Made by a program: the position numbers and the translations under genes
Part shown: piece after piece, positions 21,716-33,180 of the stretch
Position numbering within the stretch: the stretch's first letter is position 1
Layout: each line of letters begins with the position of its first letter
The notes under the pieces: model-generated
Told to the model about the DNA's origin: nothing
The model's input: the letters and a program-made list of their open reading frames with translations, nothing else
Database searches by the model: none
Source of the DNA: Typha latifolia
Taxonomy: Eukaryota; Streptophyta; Magnoliopsida; Poales; Typhaceae
Direction: 5' to 3'
Length of the DNA: 64,000 nt
Assembly: GCA_019914945.1 (NCBI GenBank)
Contig: CM034100.1
Location: 10,427,096-10,491,095, forward strand

Positions 21716-22080
21716 GCCACCCCTCTTCTTTGGAATGTCAACCACTTCGTTTCTTCATCTATATCCCTTAATCACATCCACCATCCACCTTCATCTCCAT
21801 ACCTATTCATAACCCTAACATCCACTTCACCCATCACCACCACCATCACCCACGATATTCTATGTTTTCATCCCTTCTACCATTCGAATCTGCGAAGGGT
21901 ATAAATATGAAAGTTGTAGATCAGGAAGTTATGGATCTAACCCAATTAGTTTCATAATTTTCTCACTACCGAAGAATATTTGATGAATATTTTCCCACGG
22001 TCATTCAGACTGATTCTTGTAATACATTCAAATCTTGAAGGAATCATTGCGCAGGCTATCTTTGGTATCAGAACTTAACA
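21716..22080 (+). mobile_element. B5 5' LTR, right part
   Basis: Continues the B LTR from 'gccacccctcttctttgg' to the first LTR-end unit (TTTGGTATCAGAACTTAACA at 22061-22080). Confidence 0.8.
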
Positions 22081-22160
22081 AGTAGTATCAGAGCTTATCA
22101 TCTGGTATCAGAGCCTATCAATTGATATCAGAGCATATCAACTGATATCAGAGCAGGCGA
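22061..22160 (+). repeat. Five in-register 20-bp primer-site/LTR-end units
   Basis: Units start at 22061, 22081, 22101, 22121 and 22141. Each has the form NNNGRTATCAGARCNTATCA, that is, primer site followed by an LTR end, except the last, which leads into 'aggcgaacc' and gag. The best match to TGGTATCAGAGC is the third unit (22103-22114). The proximal site at 22143-22154 reads TGATATCAGAGC. Confidence 0.9.
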
Positions 22161-22177
22161 ACCTCAGACCTTCATTA

Positions 22178-24550
22178 ATGATTGAAATAAGGAAGATGAC
22201 ATCAACAAGGAGACCTATAGAGAGCACACCGACAAAGGAGGACTCAATCCAGGATGACCCTAATCGTGAGGTCGATTCCTTTGGAGCGACCATGATAGGA
22301 CCGAGTCAACCAATGTCCATGAGTGCAAATAGGATGAACTTAGGGAAATGTTCCATACATTGATGCATAGAGTTGACTCAATTCAAAAGGATCACAATGA
22401 TTTCAAGGAATATGTCAAAAACCGATTTGATTCATTATCTCCTCGAAGGCGATCGGAGTTCGAAGAAGGACCAGCGATGGGAACCCATCGAACTGATACC
22501 CCATAGGTCCAAGTAGCGTCATGTGAGTGTCAATGCTCCTCTCTTACCTATGCCCACACATCATTCCCCACCTCTATTGCAAAACCCAAGACCGGTAGTG
22601 GTGGAACCCGAGAGGCGTGCGGCATCGACGCACTTCATCGATGAGGAGGATTGGTAGTATGAGGATAAGGGTGATCCCTATGGAGATGATGATGGACATG
22701 CTCGAGGATTTAGAGAAGGTGATCAACTTGCAAAATGGTTCAGACCGGAACCAAGGATCTTTTATGAATCCGACAATGCTATTCAGGGGAGAACCGCACA
22801 CTTGAACTTTCCAAAATTCCAAGGCAGTGATCCAACGGATTGGGTGTTTCAAGTTGAACAATATTTCGATTGGGTTCATCATCTCCTTGACAACGAACGG
22901 AGTTTCAGGAGGACCAACGGTGGGACTCCATAAAACTGATACCCCACAGGTACAGGTGCATCATATGAGTGTCAATGATCCTCTCCTACCTATGCGTTCA
23001 CATCATCCCCCACCTCCGTTACAAAACCCAAGATTGGCGGTGGTGGAACCCGAGAGGTGTGCAGCACCAGTGCACTTCGTCGATGAGGAGGATTGGCACA
23101 ATGAGGATGAGGTTGATCCCTATGGAGATAGTGATATACATACTCGAGGATTTAGAGAAGGTGATCAACATGCACAAAGGTTTAGACCTGAACCAAGAAT
23201 CCTTTGCGAACATGACAATGCTATTCGGGGGAGAATCGCACACTTGGACTTTCCAAAATTCTAAGGCGGTGATCCAACGGATTGGGTGTTTCAAGTTGAA
23301 CAATATTTTGATTGTCAAGGTACAGCGGAAGATTAAAAAGTCTAGATGGCAAGATTTCACCTCCAAGGAACGACATTGCATTGGTATAGATCGATTCTTC
23401 GTGGTGGTGGATTTACTAGATGGGCTGATTTTTATAGGAGGATTACACGTAGATTTGGGACTACGGCATATGAAGATTTTGCTGCCACATTAAGCAAGAT
23501 AGTTAAAAGGACAACTGTATTGGAGTACCAAACTAAGTTTGAGAGAGTTAATAGTCGTTGTGAGCCACCTTGCCACGAACGAACATTGATGAGTACATTT
23601 ATTTAAGGGCTGTGGGATGAGATACAAGTGAATGTTCATGCTCTATGTCCTACTACTCTTGAGGAGGCCTTTGAGAAGGCCGTGAGGATGGAACAAAAGC
23701 ATAGGTTTCTAAAGATGCCAGCGAAAACAAATTGGGGCAACCGAGATGGGCGGTTTGCACCTAGAACGCCGGCTGGAAATTCTGCGGTTTCAAAATAGCA
23801 GTTGCGAGTACTAGACCACGACCACATTTGAGACCTTCTTCCGATGTTAGAGGAGGCACAAGACCCTTTGTTCGGACTCTCACACCTTCCTAGGTGGAGG
23901 TGCGAAGAACGAAGGGCCTTTGCTTCCGATATGATGAGCGTTTCACTCTCGGTCATCGGTGTTCTAAACCGATAGGGAGTGTGATGCTTATCGATGATCT
24001 TGAGGAGGATGATGAGGTTGTTGATGATGGAGAGTGTCTAGAGGAGGTCCATGAGGAGACCATTGAGGAGGGCGTGGAGGAAGATATCCAAGCTGAAATA
24101 TCGATGCATGCATATTCGGGTACTTTCGGGCCGAGGACGTTACGAGTAGATGGACTCATTAGAAAGCATTGTGTGCACATCCTCATCTATTCGGGGAGTA
24201 CACACAACTTTCTAGATGACAGGTTAGTGAGGAGATTGGGTTTAGATACTAATCCAACCACGGGGTTTGACGTTGCTATTGGAGATGACATGAAGCTTAA
24301 GGCGGAGAGCTTATATCACCGGGTCGGTATATGGGTGCAAGGACACAATATCATTGTGGACTTATATCCATTGTCACTGCGAGGAGCAGACATTGTCCTA
24401 GCCACACAAAGGTTACAAATCTTGGGACCCATCACTTTTGATTTCCGGAGCATGTGGATGAAATTTAAGAAAATAAAGATGTTCGGCTTGATGACGTTCG
24501 ATCTCCGTCGATTCCTCCTCAAAGACATGGCTCTAGTGTTGGCTTGCTAA
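22178..24550 (+). pseudogene. B5 gag and protease relic with internal duplication
   Basis: Gag opens at the ATG at 22178 (MIEIRKMTSTRRPIESTP). The block from about 22429 to 22867 is repeated at about 22868-23310: both copies run from 'tcat(t/c)atctcct' through FREGDQ, FRPEP and FPKF to 'ttcaagttgaacaatatt'. The copies differ at many positions. Then follow the Retrotrans_gag core (23346-23630), a knuckle near 23910 and protease at 24170-24330. The protease active site reads HILIYSGSTHNF: the catalytic aspartate is tyrosine. Many frameshifts and stops are present. Confidence 0.8.
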
Positions 24551-24559
24551 GGAATGTTA

Positions 24560-25062
24560 GCTCTAATACCAAATTGATGTGATCTAATCATTTATATTCA
24601 AATTGATGCGATCCAATCAACAATGGTACCAAATTAATGTGACTCGACGATAAAAATGAATTGGCCTAAAACGATAAAAAGTGCCTAGTTGCTATTGTTG
24701 GGACACCTAGGGTAACAACTGCGTGCATTGATGCTGGTCTAAGGTGCTAGATTGGCTTATCTGGCTTGCAATTGCATACAAGAGTTTAGCTGGTGCTCCT
24801 AGAGATTGGAGGAGGTCGAGTTGTGGTGGTTAGACCCAGGTAGGGCTATGGAAGGGCTTAGCTAGATGGTGATAAGATCTAGGATTGGATAAGATAGATA
24901 AATGGTTAGAGCTAATGCGGATAATGGCTGAGGCTATGCTTTTGGTGTGACCATAAATGGAGCCTAATAATGGAATGGTGGTGATGAAAAGGTGGAGGTA
25001 AGTAGTTGATGTAGGTAGCTCGACAATAGACGGTGATGGTGGCTTGCAGATGTAGATGGATG
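24560..25062 (-). mobile_element. E-type LTR end with primer site, left part
   Basis: On the minus strand, LTR end GATCACATCA (24575) is followed by primer site TGGTATTAGAGC (24571-24560). Two further degenerate LTR-end/primer-like copies occur inside the LTR (about 24600-24655). The LTR is cut at 25062 by element B3 and resumes at 38671; GGATG is duplicated on both sides. Confidence 0.6.
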
Positions 25063-25878
25063 TGATACGGCTATAGAAATATTCCTTCTAGATCTGAATT
25101 TACTGTAGGAAGCAATCGTGCAACCAAGGGAAAATATTTACCAAATATGCTCCCATAGTTAGAAAATTACGAAACCAAGTGGAATCATTCCGCAAATCCC
25201 TGATCTACATTTTGTGTATTTCCACCCTTCACATATTCGAACAGAAACTGGGTCAAAAACATGATATATTGTGCATGATGGTGATGGTGACGAGTGTAGT
25301 GGATGTTAGGGTTATGGATGATAATGGAGATGAGGGTGGATAGTGGATGTTGTTAAGGATAAATATGAAAGGGAAGAAGTGGTCGAGATCCCAAAGAAGA
25401 GGGAGGACTCGACAGACGAGGGAGATTAGAAGTTAGGAGAGACCTTGCCAATGGTAGAGGTGGAAGGTTGGTGAAGAGGGGAGGAGGAGATGAGGGTAGA
25501 GAGAATAAAGAGAAGATAGGAGGCAAGAAATCAATAATCCAATAACATAATGAATTTGGCTGCCATCTGCACCTTTATAGAGGCTAGCCAATAAGTCAAA
25601 ATACAATTATTAATCCTAATTCTAAAAGATTCCCGTCGATTGCGTTCGAATGCATAAAAGGCATTCTTTGTATGTGCGAACGCGATGCAGGCGTTCGAAC
25701 ATGCTCGACCGCTTTCGAATGCAAATTTTGCGTTCTTTGTTTTTGGGAACCTAATGCTAGCGTTCACATGGGCATTCGAACGTGACCACTTCCGCGTTCG
25801 AACACGACCTATAGGAATTTTATTTTAATGAAAATAAATAAATAATGCAATAAGAAAAGATCCTAACTAAATGTATCA
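25063..25878 (-). mobile_element. B3 3' LTR
   Basis: On the minus strand it starts TGATACATTTAGTTAGGAT and ends ATAGCCGTATCA. The palindrome array is at 25630-25810 and the TATA region (reverse of 'tttatagaggctagcc') near 25578. Unlike B1, its U5 end carries no captured primer site. Confidence 0.85.
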
Positions 25879-25905
25879 GCCCACCACGCTTCCCCCACCT
25901 TGTCC

Positions 25906-27030
25906 TCAAGGTGAAAAGTCAGGAAAACGCTCCAAAATATCAGTCTCTAACTCCCATGTCGCCTCATCGGATGGCTTGCCAAGCCACTCGACTAGAATCT
26001 CCATCTCTAATCTGGTACCATGTCGTTGTTGGCGCCTATTAAGTACACAAACTGGCTCTATGGTCTGTATCTCCCCCAATAGCTCCGGTAGAACTGATCC
26101 AACAACCTCACGATCTCCAATCCGCTCCCTCAACAATGAAATATGGAAGACAAGATGTACTCTCGACCCCTCCGACAGCTCCAAACAATATGCAACCGGA
26201 CCAATACGCTCTAACACCCAAAATGGACCGAAGTAGCGATGTGCTAACTTCTAGTTTCGCATCAGACGCAAGGTCACCTGTCGATACAGTTGCACTCTCA
26301 CAAACACCCAACTGTCAATGTCGAACTCCTGCTCCATATGACTCCAATCATAAACTTGCTTCATGCAATTTCGAGCAAGTTTTAGATGGGCATGCAACCT
26401 CCTTAATGTGGCGTCTCTATCCATCAAAGCTATGTCCACCTTTGACCGATCTGCAGATGCCACTGGATCATAAGCGCGTAATATCGAAGCCAAACATCCA
26501 TACATCACCTCAAATGGAGTCATGCCAATGCTACTATGGTAGGCGGTGTTGTAAGATCACTCTACCCACGGTAAGAAGTCCAACCATCATCTCGGCATCT
26601 CTCCAACAAAGACATCAAGTACTGCTGAATGCCTCGATTGACCACCTCGGTTTAGCCGTCCGTCCATGGATGGTAGGCTGAAATGAAGATCAATCGAGTC
26701 CTCTGTAATCTGAAAAATTCCATCCAAAAGTCAGTCATAAATACAACCGAGTCCTCTGTAATCTGAAAAATTCTCGCAATCCTGTGGTGGTAGTAGGAAT
26801 AGGCCTAGCGGTCATATATGCTACCTTTCGTGGATCCGCCTCTACACCTTCCGCTGAGATGATGTGGCCTGAATATTCCATTTGTGGTACTTCCTATAGA
26901 CACTTGGATTTCTTGATCTTTGGCTAGTTTTGCTTCAACAAGTTCCGCACATCCTTCAAATGCTGCCAATGCACCAATTTAGTCCTCGTATACACCAAAA
27001 TGTCGTCAAAGAATACCAAAATATGGCTGC
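25906..27030 (-). pseudogene. B3 chromodomain, integrase end and RT remnant
   Basis: Minus strand. The tail at 26217-25906 is well preserved: LERIGPVAYCLELSEGSRVH, then RHGTRLEMEILVEWLGKPSD, EATWELE, stop at 25906. The integrase C-terminal part lies at 26523-26251 (MTPFEVMYGCLASILRAYDP). The catalytic core is mostly missing: near 26740 the sequence jumps into the RT palm and thumb (26770-27020), which still holds the catalytic FFDDILVYT-like motif near 26990. RNase H is deleted. Confidence 0.8.
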
Positions 27031-27054
27031 ACATGGTTGCCCCATTTGAGGCTC

Positions 27055-27092
27055 GATGGTAGTATTTGGACTCGATGGTAGTATTTGGACTC
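27055..27092. repeat. 19-bp direct tandem duplication
   Basis: The sequence 'gatggtagtatttggactc' occurs twice in a row inside the B3 protease-RT linker. It is a small slippage-type duplication. Confidence 0.8.
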
Positions 27093-27347
27093 ATCTCCGT
27101 CTAGTCCTAACTAAAGAAGATAGGCCAAATCACTCGCACATGGCTGCCCCACCACCGGCTGCATCGCAGGAATCGGTGGAGATCAAACGTCATCAAGCCG
27201 CACATCTTTATTTCCTTACTTAAATTTCATCCACATGCTCCGGAAATCAAAGGTGATGGGTCCCAAGATTTGTAACCTTTGTGTGCCTAGGAGAATGTCC
27301 GCTCCTCACAGTGCCAATGGATATAAGTCCACAATGATGTTGTGTCC

Positions 27348-28750
27348 TTACACCCATATACTGACTCGGTGATATAAGCTCTCTGCCTTAAGCTTCGTGT
27401 CGTCTCCAATAATAACGTTAAACCCCGTAGTCGATTTAGTATCTAAACCCAATTTCCTCACTAACCTCTCATCTAGAAAGTTGTTTGTACTCCCTGAATT
27501 GTTGAGGATGTGCACACAATGCTTTCTAACGAGTTCGTCTACCCGTAACATCCTCGGCCCGAAAGTACCCAAATATGTATGCATCGATATTTCAGTTTGG
27601 ATATCTTCCTCTGTGCCCTCCTCAATGGCCTCCTCATGGACCTCCTTTGAACACTCTCCATCACCAACAACCTCATCATCCTCCTCGAGACTGTTGATGA
27701 GCATCACACTCCCGATCAGTTTGGAACACCGATGATCGGGGGTGAAATGTTCATCACATCGAAATCAAAGGCCCTTTGCTCTTTGCTTCTCCACCTGGGC
27801 AGCCGTGAGAGTTCGAATGGGGGCTCTTGTGCCTCCTCTAACATTAGAAGAAGGTCTCAAAGGTGGTTGCGGTCTAGTACTCGCAACCACTGACTTTGAA
27901 CCTGCAGAATTTTCAGCCGACATTCTAGGCACAAACCGCCCATCTCGATTGCCCTATCTTGTTTTTGCTGCCATCTAAAGAGCCTTATGTTTTTTTGCTC
28001 CATCCTTACGGCCTTCTCAAAGGCCTCTTCGAGAATGGTAGGACAAAGAGCGTGAACATCCGCCTATATCTCATCCCACAGCCATGAAATTAGCTCAACA
28101 ATGTCAGTTCGGGCCAAAGTGGCTCACAACGACTATTAACTCTTTCAAATTCAGCTTGGTACTCCAATACGATTGTCCTCTGAACCATCTTGCTTAATGT
28201 GGCAGCAAAATCTTCATATGCTGCTGTCCCAAAACTACGTGTAATCCTCCTACAAAAGTCAGTCCAATCAGTAAATCCTCCACCACGAATAATCGATCTA
28301 TACCAATGCAATGTCGTTCCTTGGAAATGAAAACTTGCCATCTGGACCTTTGCATCCTCCGCTGTCCCTTGACAATTAAAGTATTATTCAACTTGAAACA
28401 CCTAATCTATTGGATCACCGCCTTGAAATTTTAGAAAGTCCAAGGGTGCGGTTCTCCTCCGAATAGCATTGTCTGGTTCGCAAAAGATGTTTGATTTAGG
28501 TCTAAACCTTTGTGCATGTTGATCTCCTTCTCTAAATCCTTGAGCACGTCCATCACCATCTCCGAAGGGATCAACCTCGTCCTCAAAGTGCCAATCCTCC
28601 TCTTCGATGAAGCGCACTAATGCCGCTCGCTTCTCAGGTTCCACCACCGTCGACTTTAGGTTTCGTAACAAAGGTGGGGGATGATGTGTAGGCATAGGTA
28701 AAAGAGGATCATTGACACTAACATGTCGCACTTGGATCTGTGGGGTATCG
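27348..28750 (-). pseudogene. B3 protease and gag, lower part
   Basis: Protease lies at 27707-27348 with HILNNSGSTNNFLDERLV: the catalytic aspartate of the D-S-G triad is asparagine, so it should be dead. Gag lies at 28758-27740 (FIEEEDWHFEDEVDPFGDGD, FREGDQHAQRFRPKS) with Retrotrans_gag core and knuckle in broken frames. Gag is split by the compound insertion at 28751 and resumes at 37426. Confidence 0.8.
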
Positions 28751-29586
28751 TGATACACATAGTTAGGTTCTTTTCTTATTGTATTAGGTGTTTATTTTCA
28801 TTAAAATAAAATTCCAGTAGGTCGCGTTCGAACGCAGGTAGAGTCGCGTTCGAACGCAGGTGGAGTTGCGTTCAAACGCTTGTGAACGCCTTATGAACGC
28901 TTGTGAACACCTTGTGAATGCCCATGTTCAAATGACTTGTGAACGCCTGTGTCGTGTTCGCAAATCCAGAGAAAGGGCTTTTGAGTGCGTTCGAACGCGA
29001 TCGACGGGAATCCTCTAGAATTAGGATTTCATATTGTTTTAGGACTTGTTCGCTAGCCTCTATAAATATGTGGATGGCAACCAACTTGAAATTGGAATTG
29101 GATTCTTGATTTCTTGCCTTCTATCTTCTCTATAGACCCCTCCCTCCTCCCTCTTCACCATCCTTCCATCTCTACCTTTGGCAAGGTTTCTCCTCGCTTC
29201 TAATCTCCCTCGTCTGACGAGTCACCCCTCTTCTTTGGGATGTCGACCACTTCGTTCTCTTCGTCTACTTTCCTTAATCACTTCCACAATCTATCCTAAT
29301 CTCCAAACCCATCCATAACCCTAACATCCACTCCACCCATCACCACCACCATCACCCACGTTATTCCGTGTTTTCGTCCCTATTACAATTCAAATCTGTG
29401 AAGGGCATAAATATGAAAGTTGTAGATTAGAAAGTTACAGATCCAACCTAATTGGTTTCGTAATTTTCAGACTATCACAGAATATATGACGAATATGTTT
29501 CCGCGATTGCGCGGACTGATTTCTATAATAAATTCAGATCTTGAAGGAATCTTAGCGTAGCCAATCTTTGGTTCCAGATCTTATCA
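28751..29586 (+). mobile_element. B4 5' LTR
   Basis: 836 bp, starting TGATACACATAG and ending GATCTTATCA. The palindrome array is at 28818-29005 and the TATA box TATAAATATGTGGATG near 29060. The end is followed by AAT and a clean primer site at 29590-29601 (TGGTATCAGAGC) with no captured copies. Confidence 0.85.
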
Positions 29587-29623
29587 AATTGGTATCAGAG
29601 CAGGCAAACCTCAGACCTCCATT

Positions 29624-31040
29624 AATGGTTGGAACAAGGAAGATAACATCAATAAGGAGACCGATAAAGGAGGACTCAATGCACGATGATCCTAACCGTC
29701 AGGTCGATTCCTTTGGAGCGACCACGGCATGACCGAGTCAACTAACTTCCATGGGTTCAAATATGGATGAACTAAGGGGCATGTTCCAAACATTGTTACA
29801 TAGAGTTGACAACATACAAAAGGATCACAATGAATTCAAGGAATATGTCGTGAATCGATTGGGTTCGTCATCTCCTCGACGACGAACGGAGTTTCAGGAA
29901 GGACCAACGGTGGGACTCCATAAAACCGATACCCCACAGGTGCAGGTGCATCATATGAGTGTCAATGATCCTCTCCTACCTATGCGTTCACATCATCCCC
30001 CACATCCGTTACAAAACAGAAGATTGGCGGTGGTGGAACTCGAGAGGCGTGCAGCACTAGTGCGCTTCGTCTATGAGGAGGATTGGCACAATGAGGATGA
30101 GGTTGATCCCTATGGAGATAGTGATGTACGTGCTGGAGGATTTAGAGAAGGTGATCAACATGCACAAAGGTTTAGACCTGAACCAAGAATCCTTTGCGAA
30201 CCCGACAATGCTATTCGGGGGAGAATTGCACGCTTGGACTTTCCAAAATTCTAAGGTGGTGATCCAACGGATTGGGTGTTTCAAGTTGAACAATATTTTG
30301 ATTGTCAAGGTACAGCGGAAGATGCAAAAGTCCACATGGCAAGCTTCCACCTCCAAGGAACCGCATTATATTGGTATAGGTCTGTTATTCGTGGTGGTGC
30401 ATTTACTAGATGGGCTGATTTTTGTAGGAGGATTATACGCAGATTTGGGACAGTGGCATATGAAAATTTTGCTGCCACATTAAGCAAGATGGTTCAAAGG
30501 ATTACCGTATTGGAGTACCAAGCTAAGTTTGAAAGAGTAAGTAGTCGTTGTGAGCCACCGTGGCCCGAACGTACATTGATGAGTACATTTATTTCAGGGA
30601 TGCGAGAGGAGATAAAAGCGGATGTTCATGCTCTATGTCCTACTATTTTTGAGGAGGCCTTTGAGAAGGCCGTGAGGATGGAACAAAAACATAGGGCCCT
30701 AATTGGGGCAACTAAGATGGGCGGTTTGAACCTAGAACGTCGATTGGAAATTTTGCGGTTCCAAAAAATAGCGGCTGCGACTACTAGACCATGACCATAT
30801 TTGAGACCTTCTTCCAACATTAGAGGAGGCACAAGACCCCCCGTTCGAACTCTCACACCTGCCCAGGTGGAGGAGCGAAGAGCGAAGGGCCTTTGCTTTC
30901 GATGTGATGAGCGTTTCACTCCCGGTCATCGGTGTTCTAAACTGATCGGGAGTGTGATGCTTATCGATGGTCCTGAGGAGGATAATGAGGTAGTTGATGA
31001 TAGAGAGTGTCCAGAGTAGACCCGTGAGGAGACTGTGGAG
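29624..31040 (+). pseudogene. B4 gag relic
   Basis: The N-terminus (MVGTRKITSIRR) opens near 29624. A better preserved stretch from 29751 reads MGSNMDELRGMFQTLLHRVD, FREGDQHAQRFRPEP, then after a stop near 30252 the core (FQVEQYFDCQGTAEDAKVHM, FTRWADFCRRIIRRFGTVAY) and knuckle FRCDERFTPGHRCSK near 30900. An acidic Glu/Asp-rich tail follows. Scattered stops and frameshifts prevent a full product. Confidence 0.8.
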
Positions 31041-31076
31041 GAGGGCGTGGAGGACAATATCCAAGTTTAAATATCG

Positions 31077-31440
31077 ATGCATGCATATTCGGGTACTTCC
31101 GCGCCGAGGACGTTACGAGTAGACGGACTCGTTAGAAAGCATTGTGTGCGCATCCTCATCGATTCGGGGAGTACACACAACTTTCTAGACGAGAGGCTAG
31201 TGAGGAGATTGGATTTGGATGCTGAACTGACTACGGTGTTTCACGTTGCTATTGTTGACGGCACGAAACGTAAGGCGGAGAGCTTATGTCGCTGAGTCGG
31301 TATACGGGTGCAAGGACACGACATCATTGTGGACTTGTATCCGTTGGCGCTATGACGAGCGGACATTGTCTTTGGTGCTCAGTGGATACAAAGTTTCGGA
31401 CCCATCACATTTGATTTTCGAAGCATATGGATGAAATATA
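31077..31440 (+). pseudogene. B4 protease
   Basis: Retropepsin-like region with an intact active site (RILIDSGSTHNFLDERLV near 31155), the only B copy here that keeps D-S-G-S-T unchanged. The following part is decayed (stop near 31293; frame change near 31350). Confidence 0.75.
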
Positions 31441-32098
31441 AACAAGGAAACCAAAATGTGTGGCTTGGAGCATTGGCGGCATTTAGAGAATGTGCTAAAT
31501 TTGTTAGAACAAAGCCAATTGAAGATCAAGAAGTCCAAGTGCCTATGGGGAGTACCGAAGGTGGAGTATTTAGGCCACATCATTTCAGTGGATGGTGCAG
31601 CGGCGGATCCTCGAAAGGTTGCATATATGACTGCTTGGCCTATTCCTACTACTACCACCAGATTGAGAAGATTTTTGGGGCTGACTAGTTATTATCGTCG
31701 ATTCATCGCCTGATATGGCAAGATTGCTGCTCCTCTCACTTTTTTGTTGAAGAAGGACTCTTTTAGATGGACGGATGAAGCCACTTTAGCCTTTGAAAAA
31801 TTGAAAACAGCAATGACGATCGGACTTCACCAAAGAATTCATTGTTCAGTGTGATGCATCGGGTGTTGGCATAGGAGCAATACTAATGCAAGAAGGACAT
31901 CCTATTACCTATCTTAGCAAGGCTTTATCGCAAAAATATCAGCAATTATCGACTTATGAGAGAGAGATGTTGGCAATGTTGCATGCGGTGTCAAGGTGGA
32001 GGCCTTATTTGATCGGTAGACGATTCATTATCCGAACCGATCAAAGGAGCCTTCCATACTTTATGGGACAGCGCATACACACTCCGGCACAGCAGTGA
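31441..32098 (+). pseudogene. B4 RT thumb and RNase H (RT core deleted)
   Basis: Directly after the protease tail the sequence enters the RT thumb ([20 protein letters not shown]). All RT fingers and palm, including the catalytic FDD motif, are missing. RNase H follows: [58 protein letters not shown] small deletion near 31820 disturbs the RNase H start. Confidence 0.8.
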
Positions 32099-32110
32099 TG
32101 GGTCACAAAA

Positions 32111-33153
32111 TTGCTGGGGTATGATTATGAAATTCAATACAAGAAAGGAATGGAAAATAGAGCGGCAGATGCACTATCGCACCAACCCGATACCGCCGAG
32201 CTTGCAGCATATTCATCTCCTACCTTTCCCTTCCTTGATGAGCTAAGGTATGCATGTACATCCGACCCAGATATTTTGAGATTGTTGCAGGAGGTGATGG
32301 ATGATCCGGAGCGCCATCCTGAGTTGGAGAATCGAGGCAATTTGCTGCTGGACCACGGATGCATTCAAGTGCCCGCAAATGACGGGTTGCGGCAGAAATT
32401 GTTGGAGCACTTTCACTAAACTCCAGAGGATGGTCATGAGGGCGTCTTGAGGACTTATAGGAGGATATCACAGAGTTGCACGTGGCCCGGATTGAGACAG
32501 GATTTGAGGAGTTTTGTCCGTGCTTGCGAAGTCTGTCAAAGGGCTAAACCAACCACTTTGAAATCGGCCGGATTACTATAGCCTTTACTTATACTGGATC
32601 GTGTTTGGGAGGATATTTCTATAGACTTCATAGAGGGTCTTCCGCTTGTACGTGGTTATTCTGTTATCTTTATGGTGGTTGATAGATTGAGCAACTATGC
32701 ACACTTTTCGGTATTGTCACACCATTTACAGCTAAGACGGTGGCTGAAATTTTTGTTAGAGATATTGCTTGATTACATGGCATGCCACACACGATTGTCT
32801 AGGATTGTGATCCTGTATTTATGAGCGATTTTTGGACTGAGTTTTTCATATTGTAGGGGACTCGATTAAACTTCAGTTCAGCCTACCATCCACAGATTGA
32901 GCAAGTTAGCACATCGCTACTTTGGTCTGTTTAAGGTGTTGGAGAGTATTGGTCTGGTTGCATATCATTTGGAGCTGCCAGAGGGGTCAAGAGTGCATAG
33001 AGCCAGTTCGAGTGCTTGCTAGACGCTGACGATAGACATGGTACTAGATTGGAGATGGAGATTCTAGTTGAGTGGCTTGGCAAGCCATCTGATGAGGCGA
33101 CATGGGAGTTGGAGACTGATATCTTGGAGCATTTCCCAGACTTTTCACCTTGA
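32111..33153 (+). pseudogene. B4 integrase and chromodomain relic
   Basis: The linker and zinc part (32111-32560: ADALSHQPDTAELAAYSSPT, CEVCQRAK) is followed by a decayed integrase core (VYGGY-like region 32600-32880, D-containing MVVDRLSNYAHF). Near 32895 a deletion removes the catalytic-glutamate segment and joins to the tail. The chromodomain (GTRLEMEILVEWLGKPSDEA) ends at the stop at 33151-33153. The purine-rich tract 'aaggtgggggaagcgtgg' precedes the 3' LTR. Confidence 0.75.
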
Positions 33154-33180
33154 GGTCAAGGTGGGGGAAGCGTGGTGAGC

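Larger units (their letters stand above)
18251..24555 (+). mobile_element. Element B5 (3'-truncated), with nested T-type LTR
   Basis: Plus-strand gypsy element with a 5' LTR (18251-18711 plus 21716-22080), a tandem primer-site region, gag with an internal duplication, and part of protease. It stops at about 24555, where an E-type primer site and LTR in minus orientation begin. RT, RNase H, integrase and 3' LTR are absent. Confidence 0.8.

Noticed and set aside
21103..21745. Overlapping ORFs of 102-210 codons on both strands
   Set aside because: They consist of GA/CT microsatellites and GC-rich repeats inside a T-type LTR; composition, not coding.
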